A stretch of DNA of 58,102 nt, taken from assembly GCA_035296965.1 (NCBI GenBank), contig DATGZX010000191.1, positions 1-58,102 on the forward strand, written 5' to 3'. The translations under genes and the position numbers were made by a program. Within the stretch, counting starts at the first letter, position 1. Each line of letters starts with the position of its first letter. This document shows, piece by piece, positions 39,434 through 48,918 of this stretch. The stretch is from DATGZX01 sp035296965 (GTDB taxonomy: Bacteria; Planctomycetota; Planctomycetia; Gemmatales; Gemmataceae). Below the pieces are notes generated by a model. That model was given only the letters and a program-made list of their open reading frames with translations, made no database searches and had not been told where the DNA came from.

Positions 39434-39778
39434 TCACCCCGGCGGCCAGCTAAATCCCCGGCCGCCCAGGAGGTGAAAATGCAAATGCGGCACGGTTTGA
39501 CCGGCGCGCTCCTCGCAATTGACGACCAGGCGGTAGCCGTCGCTGATGCCGAGTTCGTTTGCCAGGCGAGCTGCCACGAGATGGAGATGCCCCAGGAGTT
39601 CCTGGTCTTCCTGCCGGATGTCGGCATGCGTGCGAAGGACCTTGCGCGGAATGATCAGCACGTGCACCGGCGCCTGGGGGTTAATGTCGCGAAATGCCAG
39701 GCAGAGGTCGTCCTCGTAAACAATGGTCGCCGGGATCTTGCGGTCGAGAATCTTCTGAAAGATATTGTCCTGCATCAT
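39434..39778 (-). CDS. HIT-family nucleotide-binding protein
   Basis: 114 residues from the ATG at 39778, with GAGGGC six bases upstream. HIT motif HLHFHLLGGR at the C-terminus (His-x-His-x-His) and the family start DNIFQKILDRKIPATIVYED, then AFRDINPQAPVHVLIIPRK. Hint-branch phosphoramidase/nucleotide hydrolase. An in-frame extension upstream runs into a palindromic repeat (39806-39895) and is not part of the protein. Confidence 0.93.
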   Translation of the reverse strand: MMQDNIFQKILDRKIPATIVYEDDLCLAFRDINPQAPVHVLIIPRKVLRTHADIRQEDQELLGHLHLVAARLANELGISDGYRLVVNCEERAGQTVPHLHFHLLGGRGFSWPPG

Positions 39779-39805
39779 GGCCATGCCCTCTGCCCGTCCA
39801 GCCAC

Positions 39806-39895
39806 AAAAGGTGTCAGGACCCTTTTCAGATCCAAGTTTCCGATTACCTCACGCCTTCCGGCGCCTGGATCTGAAATGGGTCCTGACACCTTTTT
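39806..39895. repeat. AAAAGGTGTCAGGACCC palindrome, copy 1
   Basis: Left arm AAAAGGTGTCAGGACCCTTT, right arm AAATGGGTCCTGACACCTTT, with a further inner pair CAGATCC/GGATCTG and a GCCTTCCGGCGCC centre. Located upstream of the HIT gene. A second copy at 47032-47122 has the same architecture. The GGTGTCAGGACC end resembles REP elements moved by RAYT-type transposases, which is recalled similarity only. Confidence 0.9.
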
Positions 39896-39978
39896 GGCTT
39901 CTAAGTGACTTCCACGCACGCGTAAGGTACCATGCTCAGGCTGGATTGAGCAACCGCTTCAGGAGGAGCAAAACCATC

Positions 39979-40944
39979 ATGCCATGGATCATCGGCATTG
40001 ATGAGGCTGGTTATGGACCCAACCTGGGCCCGTTGGTGATGAGTTCCGTGGCGTGCCGGATACCAAGGGAACTGGAAGGCACATGCCTCTGGAAGGTGCT
40101 CCGGAAGGCTGTGCGACGCCATCCCTCCGCGGACAACGGTCGTCTGCTGATCGAGGATTCGAAGGTCGTTTATTCATCCAGCCAGGGCCTGGCCGGGTTA
40201 GAGGCCGGGGTTTTGGCGACCACGCGTTCGTGGCCGGCGGATGATACCCTTACGATCAGCCAGTTTCTCGACTGGCTTTGCCCAGCGCACCACCCCGACG
40301 TAAAAGCCGAGCATTGGTACTCCGGTGAAAGCACGCTCCCGCTCGTTGCCGAACCAGACGGGCTAACAGCCGCAGCCTCTCGGTTCAGCGACACTTGTGC
40401 CGCCAAGGACGTGTCCTTTGGCCTTGTTCGCAGTGTCGTTGTTTGCCCAAAGCGATTTAATGCGATTCTTGACCGTTGGGGCAGCAAGGGGGCAGTCCTT
40501 GGCCAAGGTCTCGCCGATCTTCTCAGAGGCAATTTAGCTGCATTTGACGACGAAGAGCCAGTTACCGTGCTTGTTGACAAGCACGGCGGCAGGAACACCT
40601 ACACGGCAATCCTTCAGAACGCATTGCCTGATGGCTTTGTATTGGCTCAAGAAGAAAGCATGGAGCGTAGCATTTACAGCGTGCTCGGCCTGAGCCGCCC
40701 GCTCACTGTCAGGATTCAGCCTCGGGCCGATGCCGAGCATTTCTGCGTCGCGTTGGCGTCCATGGTGAGCAAGTACGTGCGCGAGCTACTGATGCGCGAC
40801 TTCAATCAATTCTGGCAACTGCAAATGCCCGGCCTGGAGCCGACGGCCGGCTATCCCGGCGACGCGGCCAGATTCTATGAAGCGATTCGGCCTGCGGTGA
40901 CTCGCCTTGGGATTCCTGAGCCTGCTCTCTGGCGACGCAAATAG
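39979..40944 (+). CDS. RNase HII-like protein, extended form
   Basis: 321 residues from the ATG at 39979 (AGGAGG upstream). It starts IIGIDEAGYGPNLGPLVMSS, the RNase HII D-E-A-G signature, has a later acid in VTVLVDKHGGRNTY and the segment AEHFCVALASMVSKYVRELL, which matches the A-S-I-x-A-K-x-x-R-D motif of RNase HII. It is over 100 residues longer than standard RNase HII because of insertions between these motifs. The catalytic acids appear mostly present, so RNA-DNA hybrid cleavage is possible but unproven. Confidence 0.75.
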   Translation: MPWIIGIDEAGYGPNLGPLVMSSVACRIPRELEGTCLWKVLRKAVRRHPSADNGRLLIEDSKVVYSSSQGLAGLEAGVLATTRSWPADDTLTISQFLDWLCPAHHPDVKAEHWYSGESTLPLVAEPDGLTAAASRFSDTCAAKDVSFGLVRSVVVCPKRFNAILDRWGSKGAVLGQGLADLLRGNLAAFDDEEPVTVLVDKHGGRNTYTAILQNALPDGFVLAQEESMERSIYSVLGLSRPLTVRIQPRADAEHFCVALASMVSKYVRELLMRDFNQFWQLQMPGLEPTAGYPGDAARFYEAIRPAVTRLGIPEPALWRRK

Positions 40945-41005
40945 GCTTGCCTCGCAGTTGCAATTCGCCCGCCACCTCCTCATCCAGCCTCGGCCGGTAA
41001 CTTCA

Positions 41006-41317
41006 TCATGTCTCGATCAGTTCGATCCGGGTCTGTTCATCGAGTGTGACACTGCTGAGTTCGTCGTTCTTCTTTGTGAAGTGCACGCTCACCACGACAA
41101 TTTCGTCAGCAGGAATGCGGTCGGTAGCCAATCCCGTGGTGAGGTAATTGACGTCGCGGAAGACCCCTTCGACCTTCGTGTCCCATTGCTTCTGTCCTAT
41201 GCGCACCGTTTGCGTAATTCGGATGCGGTCGCCAGGCCGCAAACGCTGCAGCAGAGAACTCAGGGCCGGATTGATCGGACGAGTCGAGGAAGGCAGCATC
41301 CGCTCCGCGGAATTCAT
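41006..41317 (-). CDS. Hypothetical protein coupled to ilvN
   Basis: 103 residues, no signal peptide or membrane helix. The core is beta-rich: PGDRIRITQTVRIGQKQWDT, VEGVFRDVNYLTTGLATDRI, EIVVVSVHFTKKNDELSSVT. It could be a small SH3-like barrel. The ATG overlaps the ilvN stop by four bases, so it is coupled to ilvN. I do not recognise the family. Confidence 0.75.
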   Translation of the reverse strand: MNSAERMLPSSTRPINPALSSLLQRLRPGDRIRITQTVRIGQKQWDTKVEGVFRDVNYLTTGLATDRIPADEIVVVSVHFTKKNDELSSVTLDEQTRIELIET

Positions 41318-41811
41318 AGAACGTCTCCTCTCCCCGGCGTGCCGCGCACGAGCGCGATTCGCCCGGTTCGTGCCAGTTCCAGGATCCCGTAGGGGCGCAT
41401 AAGTTCGATGAATTTCTCGATTTTCCGTTCTTGACCGGAGATTTCGACCAGTAAATTCTCCGAACTGATGTCGACGACCCGGCCGCGAAACATCTCGACC
41501 AGGAGCACGACTTCCATGCGCTGCTGCGGCGCCGACTTGACCTTGATCAACATCAGGTCGCGCTCGACAAAGTCCTCGCTGCTGATGTCCTGAACGGCGA
41601 CCACGGTAACGAGTTTATGCAGCTGCTTGCGAACCTGTTCGAGTTCCGCATCGTCGCCGTGGACAACAAAGGTCATGCGCGACAGATTGGCATCCTCTGT
41701 CTCGCCCACGGCCAAGCTGTCAATGTTGAAGCCTCGCGAGGCCAACATCCCTGAGATGTGCGCCAAGACCCCTGGCTGGTTCTGCACCAGAGCAGACAGC
41801 ACGTGCCGCAT
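41314..41811 (-). CDS. ilvN: Acetolactate synthase small (regulatory) subunit
   Basis: 165 residues. ACT domain HVLSALVQNQPGVLAHISGM with RGFNIDSLAVGETED and MTFVVHGDDAELEQVRKQLH, and the C-terminal ALS small domain (RDLMLIKVKSAPQQRMEVVL, FIELMRPYGILELARTGRIA). It binds valine and activates and feedback-controls the catalytic IlvB. No ilvB or ilvC adjoins it here, unlike the common ilvBNC order. GGAGAAGAAA precedes the ATG. Confidence 0.95.
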   Translation of the reverse strand: MRHVLSALVQNQPGVLAHISGMLASRGFNIDSLAVGETEDANLSRMTFVVHGDDAELEQVRKQLHKLVTVVAVQDISSEDFVERDLMLIKVKSAPQQRMEVVLLVEMFRGRVVDISSENLLVEISGQERKIEKFIELMRPYGILELARTGRIALVRGTPGRGDVL

Positions 41812-41930
41812 TGCGGTTTCTTCTCCTCAGGCGTTTTCAAACAAATAGATCGGTTTGATCTTAGCGATCCAAGGGCAAACCTTCAATCAAGCGGCCTCTT
41901 TGGGGTGCACTCCCGTTTCTGCAGTGTCCG

Positions 41931-42032
41931 AAAAATCGTTTAACCGCGACCCGAAGGGGAGCGCGTCAACCGAAGGGGACCGGATCCTGTCTGTTCACGC
42001 GCTCGCCGCTGGCTCGCGGTTAAACGAAAAAT
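41931..42032. repeat. TCGTTTAACCGCGA inverted repeat upstream of ilvN
   Basis: TCGTTTAACCGCGA (41936-41949) and its exact complement TCGCGGTTAAACGA (42014-42027) enclose a 64-bp region with two CCGAAGGGGA direct repeats. It lies in the 258-bp space between ilvN and kbl, both on the minus strand. Only one copy is seen in this window. Confidence 0.8.
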
Positions 42033-42069
42033 GTACCAACATAAAAGGGAATGTACTCGCAAAGTTCCC

Positions 42070-43253
<1,184 letters not shown>

Positions 43254-43257
<4 letters not shown>

Positions 43258-44276
43258 GGAATCATCACCACCTTGCCACACTGGCCGCTGTGAATCAGAT
43301 CGAAGCCCTTGTCGAATTCCTCCAATGGCAGCGTATGCGTAAGGATGGGGCGAATGTCGAGTCCTGCGCGGAAGAGGCCGCCCAGCCGATACCAGGTCTC
43401 GAATAACCGGCGGCCTGTGATGCCGTGAACGCGAATGCCCTTGAAAATGATTTCGTTGGCAACATCGAGTGCCACATTGGCGCTAGGGATGCCGAAGAGC
43501 ACAACCCTGCCCGCATTCTTGACGTATTTGAAGCACATGTGGATCGACGTCGGATGGCCGGACATCTCCAGAGCCGCATCTACGCCCTCGCCGCTGGTCT
43601 GGTCCAGAATGACGCTGGGATCCGCCTTCTGGGGATTGAAGGCCAGATCGGCGCCCACGCGGCGTGCCAGCTCGAGCCGGTACTCGCTGATGTCTGTTGC
43701 AAAAATAGTGGCCGCCCCGGCGGTGCGTGCCACCGCGATGGCAAACAGCCCCGTCGGCCCGCAGCCGGTTACAAGAATGGTGTGGCCCGTCACATCTTCG
43801 GTGAGCACGGCATGGACCGAGTTGCCCAACGATTCTTGCAAACAGGCGAGGTCCGACGGGATCTCCGGAGCTGTTTTCCAGCAGACCTGTTCGGGCAACG
43901 CGACGTACTCCGCGAACGAGCCGTCTCTGTCGATCCCCATGATCTTGTAGTTCTTGCAGACGTGGGCATTGCCCGTGCGGCACTGAAAGCATTTGCCGCA
44001 AGTCACGTGGGACTCCGCCGCAACTCGGTCGCCGACTTGGACCGTCGTCACGCCCTTGGCCACGGCCACGATTTCTCCGTACATCTCATGCCCGAGGATC
44101 CGAGGTGGGTGAATCCGCTGTTGTGCCCAGTTATCCCACTGGTAGATGTGGCTGTCGGTGCCGCAGAGGGAGGTGGAAAGAATCTTGAGTATGACTTCGC
44201 CCTCGGCAGGCACAGGGTCGGCAACCGTCCGCAATTCCAACCCAGGAACTGCGGCGGCCTTGATCACGGCTTTCAT
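43254..44276 (-). CDS. tdh: L-threonine 3-dehydrogenase
   Basis: 340 residues from the ATG at 44276 (GAAGG upstream). Zinc-dependent medium-chain dehydrogenase: catalytic zinc Cys in TSLCGTDSHIYQWDNW, GHEMYGEIVAVAKGV, structural zinc Cys in VTCGKCFQCRTGNAHVC, and the Rossmann Gly motif VTGCGPTGLFAIAVA. Oxidises threonine to 2-amino-3-ketobutyrate with NAD. Coupled to kbl by ATGA. Confidence 0.96.
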
Positions 44277-44397
44277 GCAATCGCCTTCATCGAACAGAAT
44301 CAATCTGAAAAAAAGGAGGCTGACACTTCTTTGATACGCTCATGCGCAGCCAGGGCATTATATGAGCGAAAGGCATGCGTGGTCGCGTGGGGGCAGG

Positions 44398-45075
44398 CTA
44401 AGGTACTTCGACGGGCACGACGGGCTCGGCCTTGGGGCCGCGACGGGCTTTCAGAAATTCGATAGCGATGGGGAGTACCGAGATCACCAGAATTGCCGCG
44501 ATGATGATATGGAAGTTCTCTTTGACCCCGGGGACGCTGTTCAGGAAATACCCGGCCAGGAGGAACGATAGCACCCAGGCGACGCCGCCGAACACGTTGT
44601 AGATGGCGAATGTTCTGTACTCCATGCGGCCGACGCCGGCAACGAAGGGCGCGAAGGTGCGAATGATGGGGATGAATCGCGCCAGGATAATCGTCTTACC
44701 TCCATGACGCTCGTAGAAATGCTGGGTGCGCAGTAAATGGCTTTTGTTCAACAGTCTCGAATGCTCGGACCGAAAGACCTTTGGACCGATCCGATAGCCT
44801 ATGGAGTAGTTGACAAGGTCCCCCAGGCATGCAGCGCTGATGAAGAGCACGATCAGGAGCGCCAGATTGAACGGCGAGTCCGGACTCGCGGCCAAAGCGC
44901 CAACGGCGAACAGGAGCGAATCTCCCGGCAAGAAAGGTGTGACCACCAGCCCAGTTTCGCAAAACACAACCAGGAACAGCACAAGATAAAGCCAACCACC
45001 CAACGCACCGGCAAAGGAATTGAGGTGCACGTCGAGGTGGACGAACAGATCCATGGCTTGCTGCAATACGTTCAT
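44398..45075 (-). CDS. DedA-family membrane protein
   Basis: 225 residues from the ATG at 45075. SNARE-associated (DedA) core: FCETGLVVTPFLPGDSLLFA, GDLVNYSIGYRIGPKV, FYERHGGKTIILARFIPIIR and TFAPFVAGVGRMEYRTFA; five or six membrane helices. DedA proteins act in lipid (undecaprenyl-phosphate or phospholipid) translocation and membrane homeostasis. Transcribed alone on the minus strand; a second DedA domain occurs in the fusion at 49791-51140. Confidence 0.92.
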   Translation of the reverse strand: MNVLQQAMDLFVHLDVHLNSFAGALGGWLYLVLFLVVFCETGLVVTPFLPGDSLLFAVGALAASPDSPFNLALLIVLFISAACLGDLVNYSIGYRIGPKVFRSEHSRLLNKSHLLRTQHFYERHGGKTIILARFIPIIRTFAPFVAGVGRMEYRTFAIYNVFGGVAWVLSFLLAGYFLNSVPGVKENFHIIIAAILVISVLPIAIEFLKARRGPKAEPVVPVEVP

Positions 45076-45235
45076 GCGTGGTCCCAGGTATGCCAACCAC
45101 CACGAGCATGCTGGTCCTATTCCGCACCGTCAATGGAGGTCAACCCAGCGTATCCAGTCCACTCAATCCCGCAAGATCAATTCCCCGGCCAGGCGCTGGC
45201 AGTTGCCGTGGGTGGGCTTTACAAGGGTAGCATTT

Positions 45236-45320
45236 GGGAAAAACAAAAGCGGCGGAAAAGCGCCGCAGTCCAAAGAAGCCACTTTTGGACTGCGGCGTTT
45301 TTCCGCCGCTTTTTTTCCCA
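45236..45320. repeat. Long GCGGCGGAAAAGCGCCGC hairpin, copy 3
   Basis: GGGAAAAACAAAAGCGGCGG with AAAAGCGCCGCAGTCCAAA pairs with TTTGGACTGCGGCGTTTTTC and CGCCGCTTTTTTTCCC. This is the most regular copy, with arms of about 40 bases and a loop GAAGCCAC. The 329-bp gap 45076-45404 between dedA and the GT87 gene contains no other feature. Confidence 0.92.
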
Positions 45321-45404
45321 CTTACCCCCAGACGGGGCCGAAAATGAAAGATGGTATTTTTCACATTCAAAGGCGCTGATTGATCTAGGAATGCGTGCGC
45401 CGGA

Positions 45405-46796
45405 TCAGTTGGACCGAACCGCCAGGCCGGGGAGGCTTTCCGGGGCCCTTGTGAAAGCATGGGACACGACGCCGGGCTGTTCGCTCTCAGCAGCGTCCGG
45501 CGCTGGCAGCGACACCGGGTCCGTGCGCCGCAACATGACGACGAGCGCTGCCACCAGCACCAGGTTCGCCCAAAGATAGGCTCCGTACACCTGGGCCCTC
45601 TTGGCTATCTCATCGAGCGGCTCCAGCAAGCCCGTGGTGCTCGTCGACGTCATCAGCAGAAAGGCAAGCAACAGGCTGCCGACGAGGTAACAGCGCATCA
45701 GCGGCCGGCCCCGGCAGATCGCAAGATAATAGGAAATGACTGCGAAGGGCAGGATCAAAGTGACGCAGTGGTGTTTCCAGGTCCTTTCGCTGAAGAGCAA
45801 CATGCCGAGGACCACCAGGCTGAACTCCGCCGCCAGACGCCAACCATGTCTCGAGACGATCGGCGTGCGGCAAGACCAGAGGATCATGACCGCAAAGAGC
45901 GCCATGCAGCTCTTGATGATCCATCCTGCTTCCCGGTGGTTAAGCGTCACCAGGTTGTCAAAACGGAGAGGCGCGCCCTTCTCGTCCAAGTAGGAAGGGC
46001 TCTCCGTGGTCATCCGGAACACAAGGCCCGGCAGCGATTGATTGGGATGATCGCTCGTGACCGTTCCCGCAACAACAAAAGGCGTGATCATTTGCTTGAC
46101 CCAGCTGTCCAGAAGCTGGAGGTTCCTTTCTCCGCCAAGCAAGGTGCCGGGAATGATGAGCAGAAACAACACCAGCCCGGCGGTGCAGCCGGCCAGCGAT
46201 TTCCAGGCACGCTTCCAGAGAAAATACGGCAAGAACAGGGCCGGGGTAACCTTGCAAGCAATCCCCAAGGCCAGCGCGATGCCCGCCGTGTAGTCGCGCC
46301 CGCGATGAAACGCGTACAGCGAACCGACCACCAGGAAAAGGATGAACAGGTTCACGTTGCCATGACTCAAGTCTCCCATGATCGGCCGGAGGCTTAGAAG
46401 AATCGCCAATGCCTTGGCCCAGGCCGGAAAGTGCTGATCCGAACTCGCGACAATGCGGAATACCCAAAAGACTGCGAGGCCAGCCATCGCCAGCTTCAGG
46501 TAGAACCAGGTGAGCGATCCCACCAGGGGAGGGAGATGGGCGATTGGTTCAAGAAGCAGGGCCATGATCGGCGGATTTGGATAGGCGTAGCGCTGGTAGA
46601 TGTCTTCGTCAGCCAGATGGTGAATTTGATCGCGCCAGCGAAGGATAGCAGAGCGATTACCTTTGCTGTTTCCAGCCTTGATGCAGTACTGGACGCTCAG
46701 CGCGAGAACCAGCAGGATGAGCCCGAGAACAAACCAACGCTGCCAGGAAAAGGAAGGAATCAGTCGTACGAGGCCTTTGTCCATGGCACAGCGCAT
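45405..46796 (-). CDS. GT87/DUF2029-type polyprenyl-phosphate-dependent mannosyltransferase-like protein
   Basis: 463 residues with about ten membrane helices. An early acid-bearing loop (RWRDQIHHLADEDIYQRYAY) and YPNPPIMALLLEPIAHLPP resemble the DUF2029 family of GT-C glycosyltransferases (PimE-like). Other family-like parts are ALAILLSLRPIMGDLSHGNVN, ALGIACKVTPALFLPYFLWK and ERTWKHHCVTLILPFAV. It would transfer a sugar from a polyprenyl-phosphate donor outside the membrane; acceptor unknown. The ATG at 46784 is an alternative start. Confidence 0.82.
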   Translation of the reverse strand: MRCAMDKGLVRLIPSFSWQRWFVLGLILLVLALSVQYCIKAGNSKGNRSAILRWRDQIHHLADEDIYQRYAYPNPPIMALLLEPIAHLPPLVGSLTWFYLKLAMAGLAVFWVFRIVASSDQHFPAWAKALAILLSLRPIMGDLSHGNVNLFILFLVVGSLYAFHRGRDYTAGIALALGIACKVTPALFLPYFLWKRAWKSLAGCTAGLVLFLLIIPGTLLGGERNLQLLDSWVKQMITPFVVAGTVTSDHPNQSLPGLVFRMTTESPSYLDEKGAPLRFDNLVTLNHREAGWIIKSCMALFAVMILWSCRTPIVSRHGWRLAAEFSLVVLGMLLFSERTWKHHCVTLILPFAVISYYLAICRGRPLMRCYLVGSLLLAFLLMTSTSTTGLLEPLDEIAKRAQVYGAYLWANLVLVAALVVMLRRTDPVSLPAPDAAESEQPGVVSHAFTRAPESLPGLAVRSN

Positions 46797-46915
46797 CCTT
46801 GGCTTCGCCAGACGGATGGGCCCGAAGCCCTGTATTGCAACCAGAGTCCGCCCATCTTGGGGCCAGACTCTAGCAGCGCAGACTGTTCATAACAAGCCGA
46901 GTCCTCGATCCATAA

Positions 46916-46971
46916 CCCGGTGCCTGACGGGGCACGGCTCGCTGGCGAGCCGTGCCCCGTCAGGCGCCGGG
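46916..46971. repeat. CCTGACGGGGCACGGCTCGC palindrome, copy 2
   Basis: CCCGGTGCCTGACGGGGCAC with GGCTCGC, loop TG, then the complement with one mismatch. Same family as 18881-18938 and 48746-48808. Lies between argA and the GT87 gene together with the repeat 47032-47122; the 332-bp gap holds no gene. Confidence 0.9.
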
Positions 46972-47031
46972 TGAAGTGCATCGCTAGTATCCCCAAACCT
47001 CCCAGTCAGACTACTTTCACCATTCGGAGGC

Positions 47032-47122
47032 AAAAAGGTGTCAGGACCCTTTTCAGATTCAAGTTCCCGATCACTTCACGCCATCCGGCGCCAGGATCTG
47101 AAATGGGTCCTAACACCTTTTT
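47032..47122. repeat. AAAAAGGTGTCAGGACCC palindrome, copy 2
   Basis: Left arm AAAAAGGTGTCAGGACCCTT, right arm AATGGGTCCTAACACCTTTT, central ATCCGGCGCCAGGATCTG. It ends seven bases from the argA stop. Same architecture as 39806-39895. Confidence 0.9.
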
Positions 47123-47128
47123 GCCTTC

Positions 47129-48409
47129 TCACAAAAGCTTCGTCAGTACCTGGGAGCGCCGGCCGCTTCGCTCATAGCGTTCGCGGCGGCTGGGCGGAAG
47201 CGCTTCGGGCGTTGCCAGCTGATAGCCTCCCTTTTGCACGAAATAGTTCACCGCCTGGGTCGAAAGGCAGAACATCTGCGTGATGCCGTCCTCGCGCGCC
47301 TGGGCCTCCGCATACTGCATGAGCTTGGCTCCGACTCCCTGGTTTTCGTGCTTGGGATCGACGCAGACGCAGGCCATCTCCGCTTGCTTTCGCTCAGGAT
47401 AGCGGTGCAGCGCCACGCATCCCACGGGGTTCCGGTCGATCTCGAAGACGTAGTAATCCTCGATCTGGCGTTCGATCTCCGAGCGTGTCCGCTTGAGGAG
47501 TTCGTCGTTCTCGATCCCACTCTGAATCAGATTGTAAATTGCCCGGCCATCCTTCTTTTGCGCCCGGCGTAGTGCCTGGTACTCGTTGGCGTGTACCAGA
47601 GTGCCGATGCCCTCGTTGGAAAACACCTCGGCCAGAAGCCCCTCTTCGACCCGTCCATCGATGATATGCACGCGCGGCACTCCGCCGCGCGCGGCTCTCA
47701 TCGCATAATTCAGCTTGGAGACGGCGGATGGCGCCAGCTCGTCGCGGCGTTTCTTGAGGATTTCCTCGGCCTCTTCTACAGTCAACTGGCGAAGCAGCTC
47801 CGGGCCGAGATGGATGCCTGCCTGCGTGGTCAGGTAGACCAGCTTGACCGCGCGCAAGGCGCCCGCGACCTCCACGGCAACGGCATCCGAGTTCAAGCGA
47901 TAGGTGTGTCCCTCGCCGTCGCAGCCGAGCGGCGGGATTACTGGAACGATGTCCTGTTCGAGGAGGGCACGCAGCAGCACGGTATCCACGCGTTCCACGC
48001 GGCCCGTGAACATGTGATCGACGCCCTGGAGAATCCCAGCCGGGTGGGCCACCAACGCATTTCCGTAGGCCCCGCGCAGGTCGTTGGCGGCCAATCCTTC
48101 CAGGAGTTCGTGGGTAATGCGATTGGCGGCAGTCAGAGCTAGTTGAAGCGTAACCGAGTCGGTAACGCCGGTACCATCCACGTTCGAAGGAGTCTGACCG
48201 GTCTGCTCTGCCAGGCGACGGATCTGGTGTCCCGCTCCGTGGACAAGCGCCACCTCGATGCGCAGGCTGCGCAAAAGGGCGATATCCAGGAGGATATTTT
48301 GGATGTTTTCGTCTTCCACGATCGCGCCATCGATGGCGATCACGAAGACTTTCTCGCGAAAGCGCGGCACATAGCGCAGAATCTCGCGCAGATCCGTCAG
48401 ACGCAGCAT
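47129..48409 (-). CDS. argA: N-acetylglutamate synthase (amino-acid N-acetyltransferase), ArgA type
   Basis: 426 residues from the ATG at 48409 (GGAG upstream). The N-terminal amino acid kinase-like domain (EKVFVIAIDGAIVEDENIQN, VALVHGAGHQIRRLAEQTG, RLNSDAVAVEVAGALRAVKL) is fused to a GNAT domain (GCVALHRYPERKQAEMACVCV, HENQGVGAKLMQYAEAQARE, VNYFVQKGGYQ). It makes N-acetylglutamate, the first step of arginine synthesis. The open frame continues 29 codons upstream into a palindromic repeat (48433-48582); that extension is not coding. Confidence 0.93.
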   Translation of the reverse strand: MLRLTDLREILRYVPRFREKVFVIAIDGAIVEDENIQNILLDIALLRSLRIEVALVHGAGHQIRRLAEQTGQTPSNVDGTGVTDSVTLQLALTAANRITHELLEGLAANDLRGAYGNALVAHPAGILQGVDHMFTGRVERVDTVLLRALLEQDIVPVIPPLGCDGEGHTYRLNSDAVAVEVAGALRAVKLVYLTTQAGIHLGPELLRQLTVEEAEEILKKRRDELAPSAVSKLNYAMRAARGGVPRVHIIDGRVEEGLLAEVFSNEGIGTLVHANEYQALRRAQKKDGRAIYNLIQSGIENDELLKRTRSEIERQIEDYYVFEIDRNPVGCVALHRYPERKQAEMACVCVDPKHENQGVGAKLMQYAEAQAREDGITQMFCLSTQAVNYFVQKGGYQLATPEALPPSRRERYERSGRRSQVLTKLL

Positions 48410-48432
48410 CCCATTCTCCAATGCACTGCTTG

Positions 48433-48582
48433 GAGTCTGTCCGAGAGGCCCCTCTCCACCGTACTCGGGGGAGAGGGGTTGGGGGTGAGGGGGCACAGCG
48501 AACCTTTAGTAGTCTAAAACCCTCACCCCCGACCCCTCTCCCTTGAGTACAAGGGAGAGGGGAGAGCTTGTCGGACAGACTC
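48433..48582. repeat. G/C-rich palindrome with GAGTCTGTCCGA ends
   Basis: GAGTCTGTCCGA (48433-48444) and TCGGACAGACTC (48571-48582) are exact complements; inside, GAGGCCCCTCTCC and GGGAGAGGGGAGAG, then GGGGTTGGGGGTGAGGGG and CCCTCACCCCCGACCCCT also pair. It has the same inner blocks as the element inside the ATP-grasp gene (16872-16984). Located just upstream of argA. Confidence 0.9.
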
Positions 48583-48745
48583 TTACTATCCCACGCCACC
48601 CCGTTTGGGCGACGAATTCGCGAGGCCTTCAGGAGCCTCTCTGGAATCCAGCGTCTCGTCTCTTGCTCCGCGCGTCAAGACGTAGTCTCAGGCTGGGTGT
48701 CCTACTCGATCTTGACAGATGCGGAACCGCCAACCTCCACCAATA

Positions 48746-48808
48746 TAACCCGGCCCCTTACGGGGCTCGGCTCGCCAGGCGAGCCGAACCCCGTAAGGGG
48801 CCGGGTTA
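48746..48808. repeat. TAACCCGGCCCCTTACGGGG palindrome, copy 3
   Basis: TAACCCGGCCCCTTACGGGG plus CTCGGCTCGCC, loop AG, then the complement with one mismatch (arms about 30 bp). Related to 18881-18938 and 46916-46971 through the ACGGGG-CGGCTCGC part. It stands between the argA upstream region and the terminator of the Cys-rich gene. Confidence 0.9.
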
Positions 48809-48842
48809 AGGGAACTGGAAAGAGGCAGGGGGGAGCATCAAC

Positions 48843-48879
48843 GAAAAATCCCCGTGCCCAAAATCTCGGGCACGGGGAT
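48843..48879 (-). terminator. Intrinsic terminator of the Cys-rich protein gene
   Basis: On the minus strand ATCCCCGTGCCC, loop GAGATTTT, GGGCACGGGGAT, then TTTTTC: a perfect 12-bp stem with a U-rich tail, 39 bases past the stop at 48919. Confidence 0.92.
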
Positions 48880-48918
48880 CGCCGCTTGTCGCGGCAGAAT
48901 CAGGGAATTGCGCTGGGG

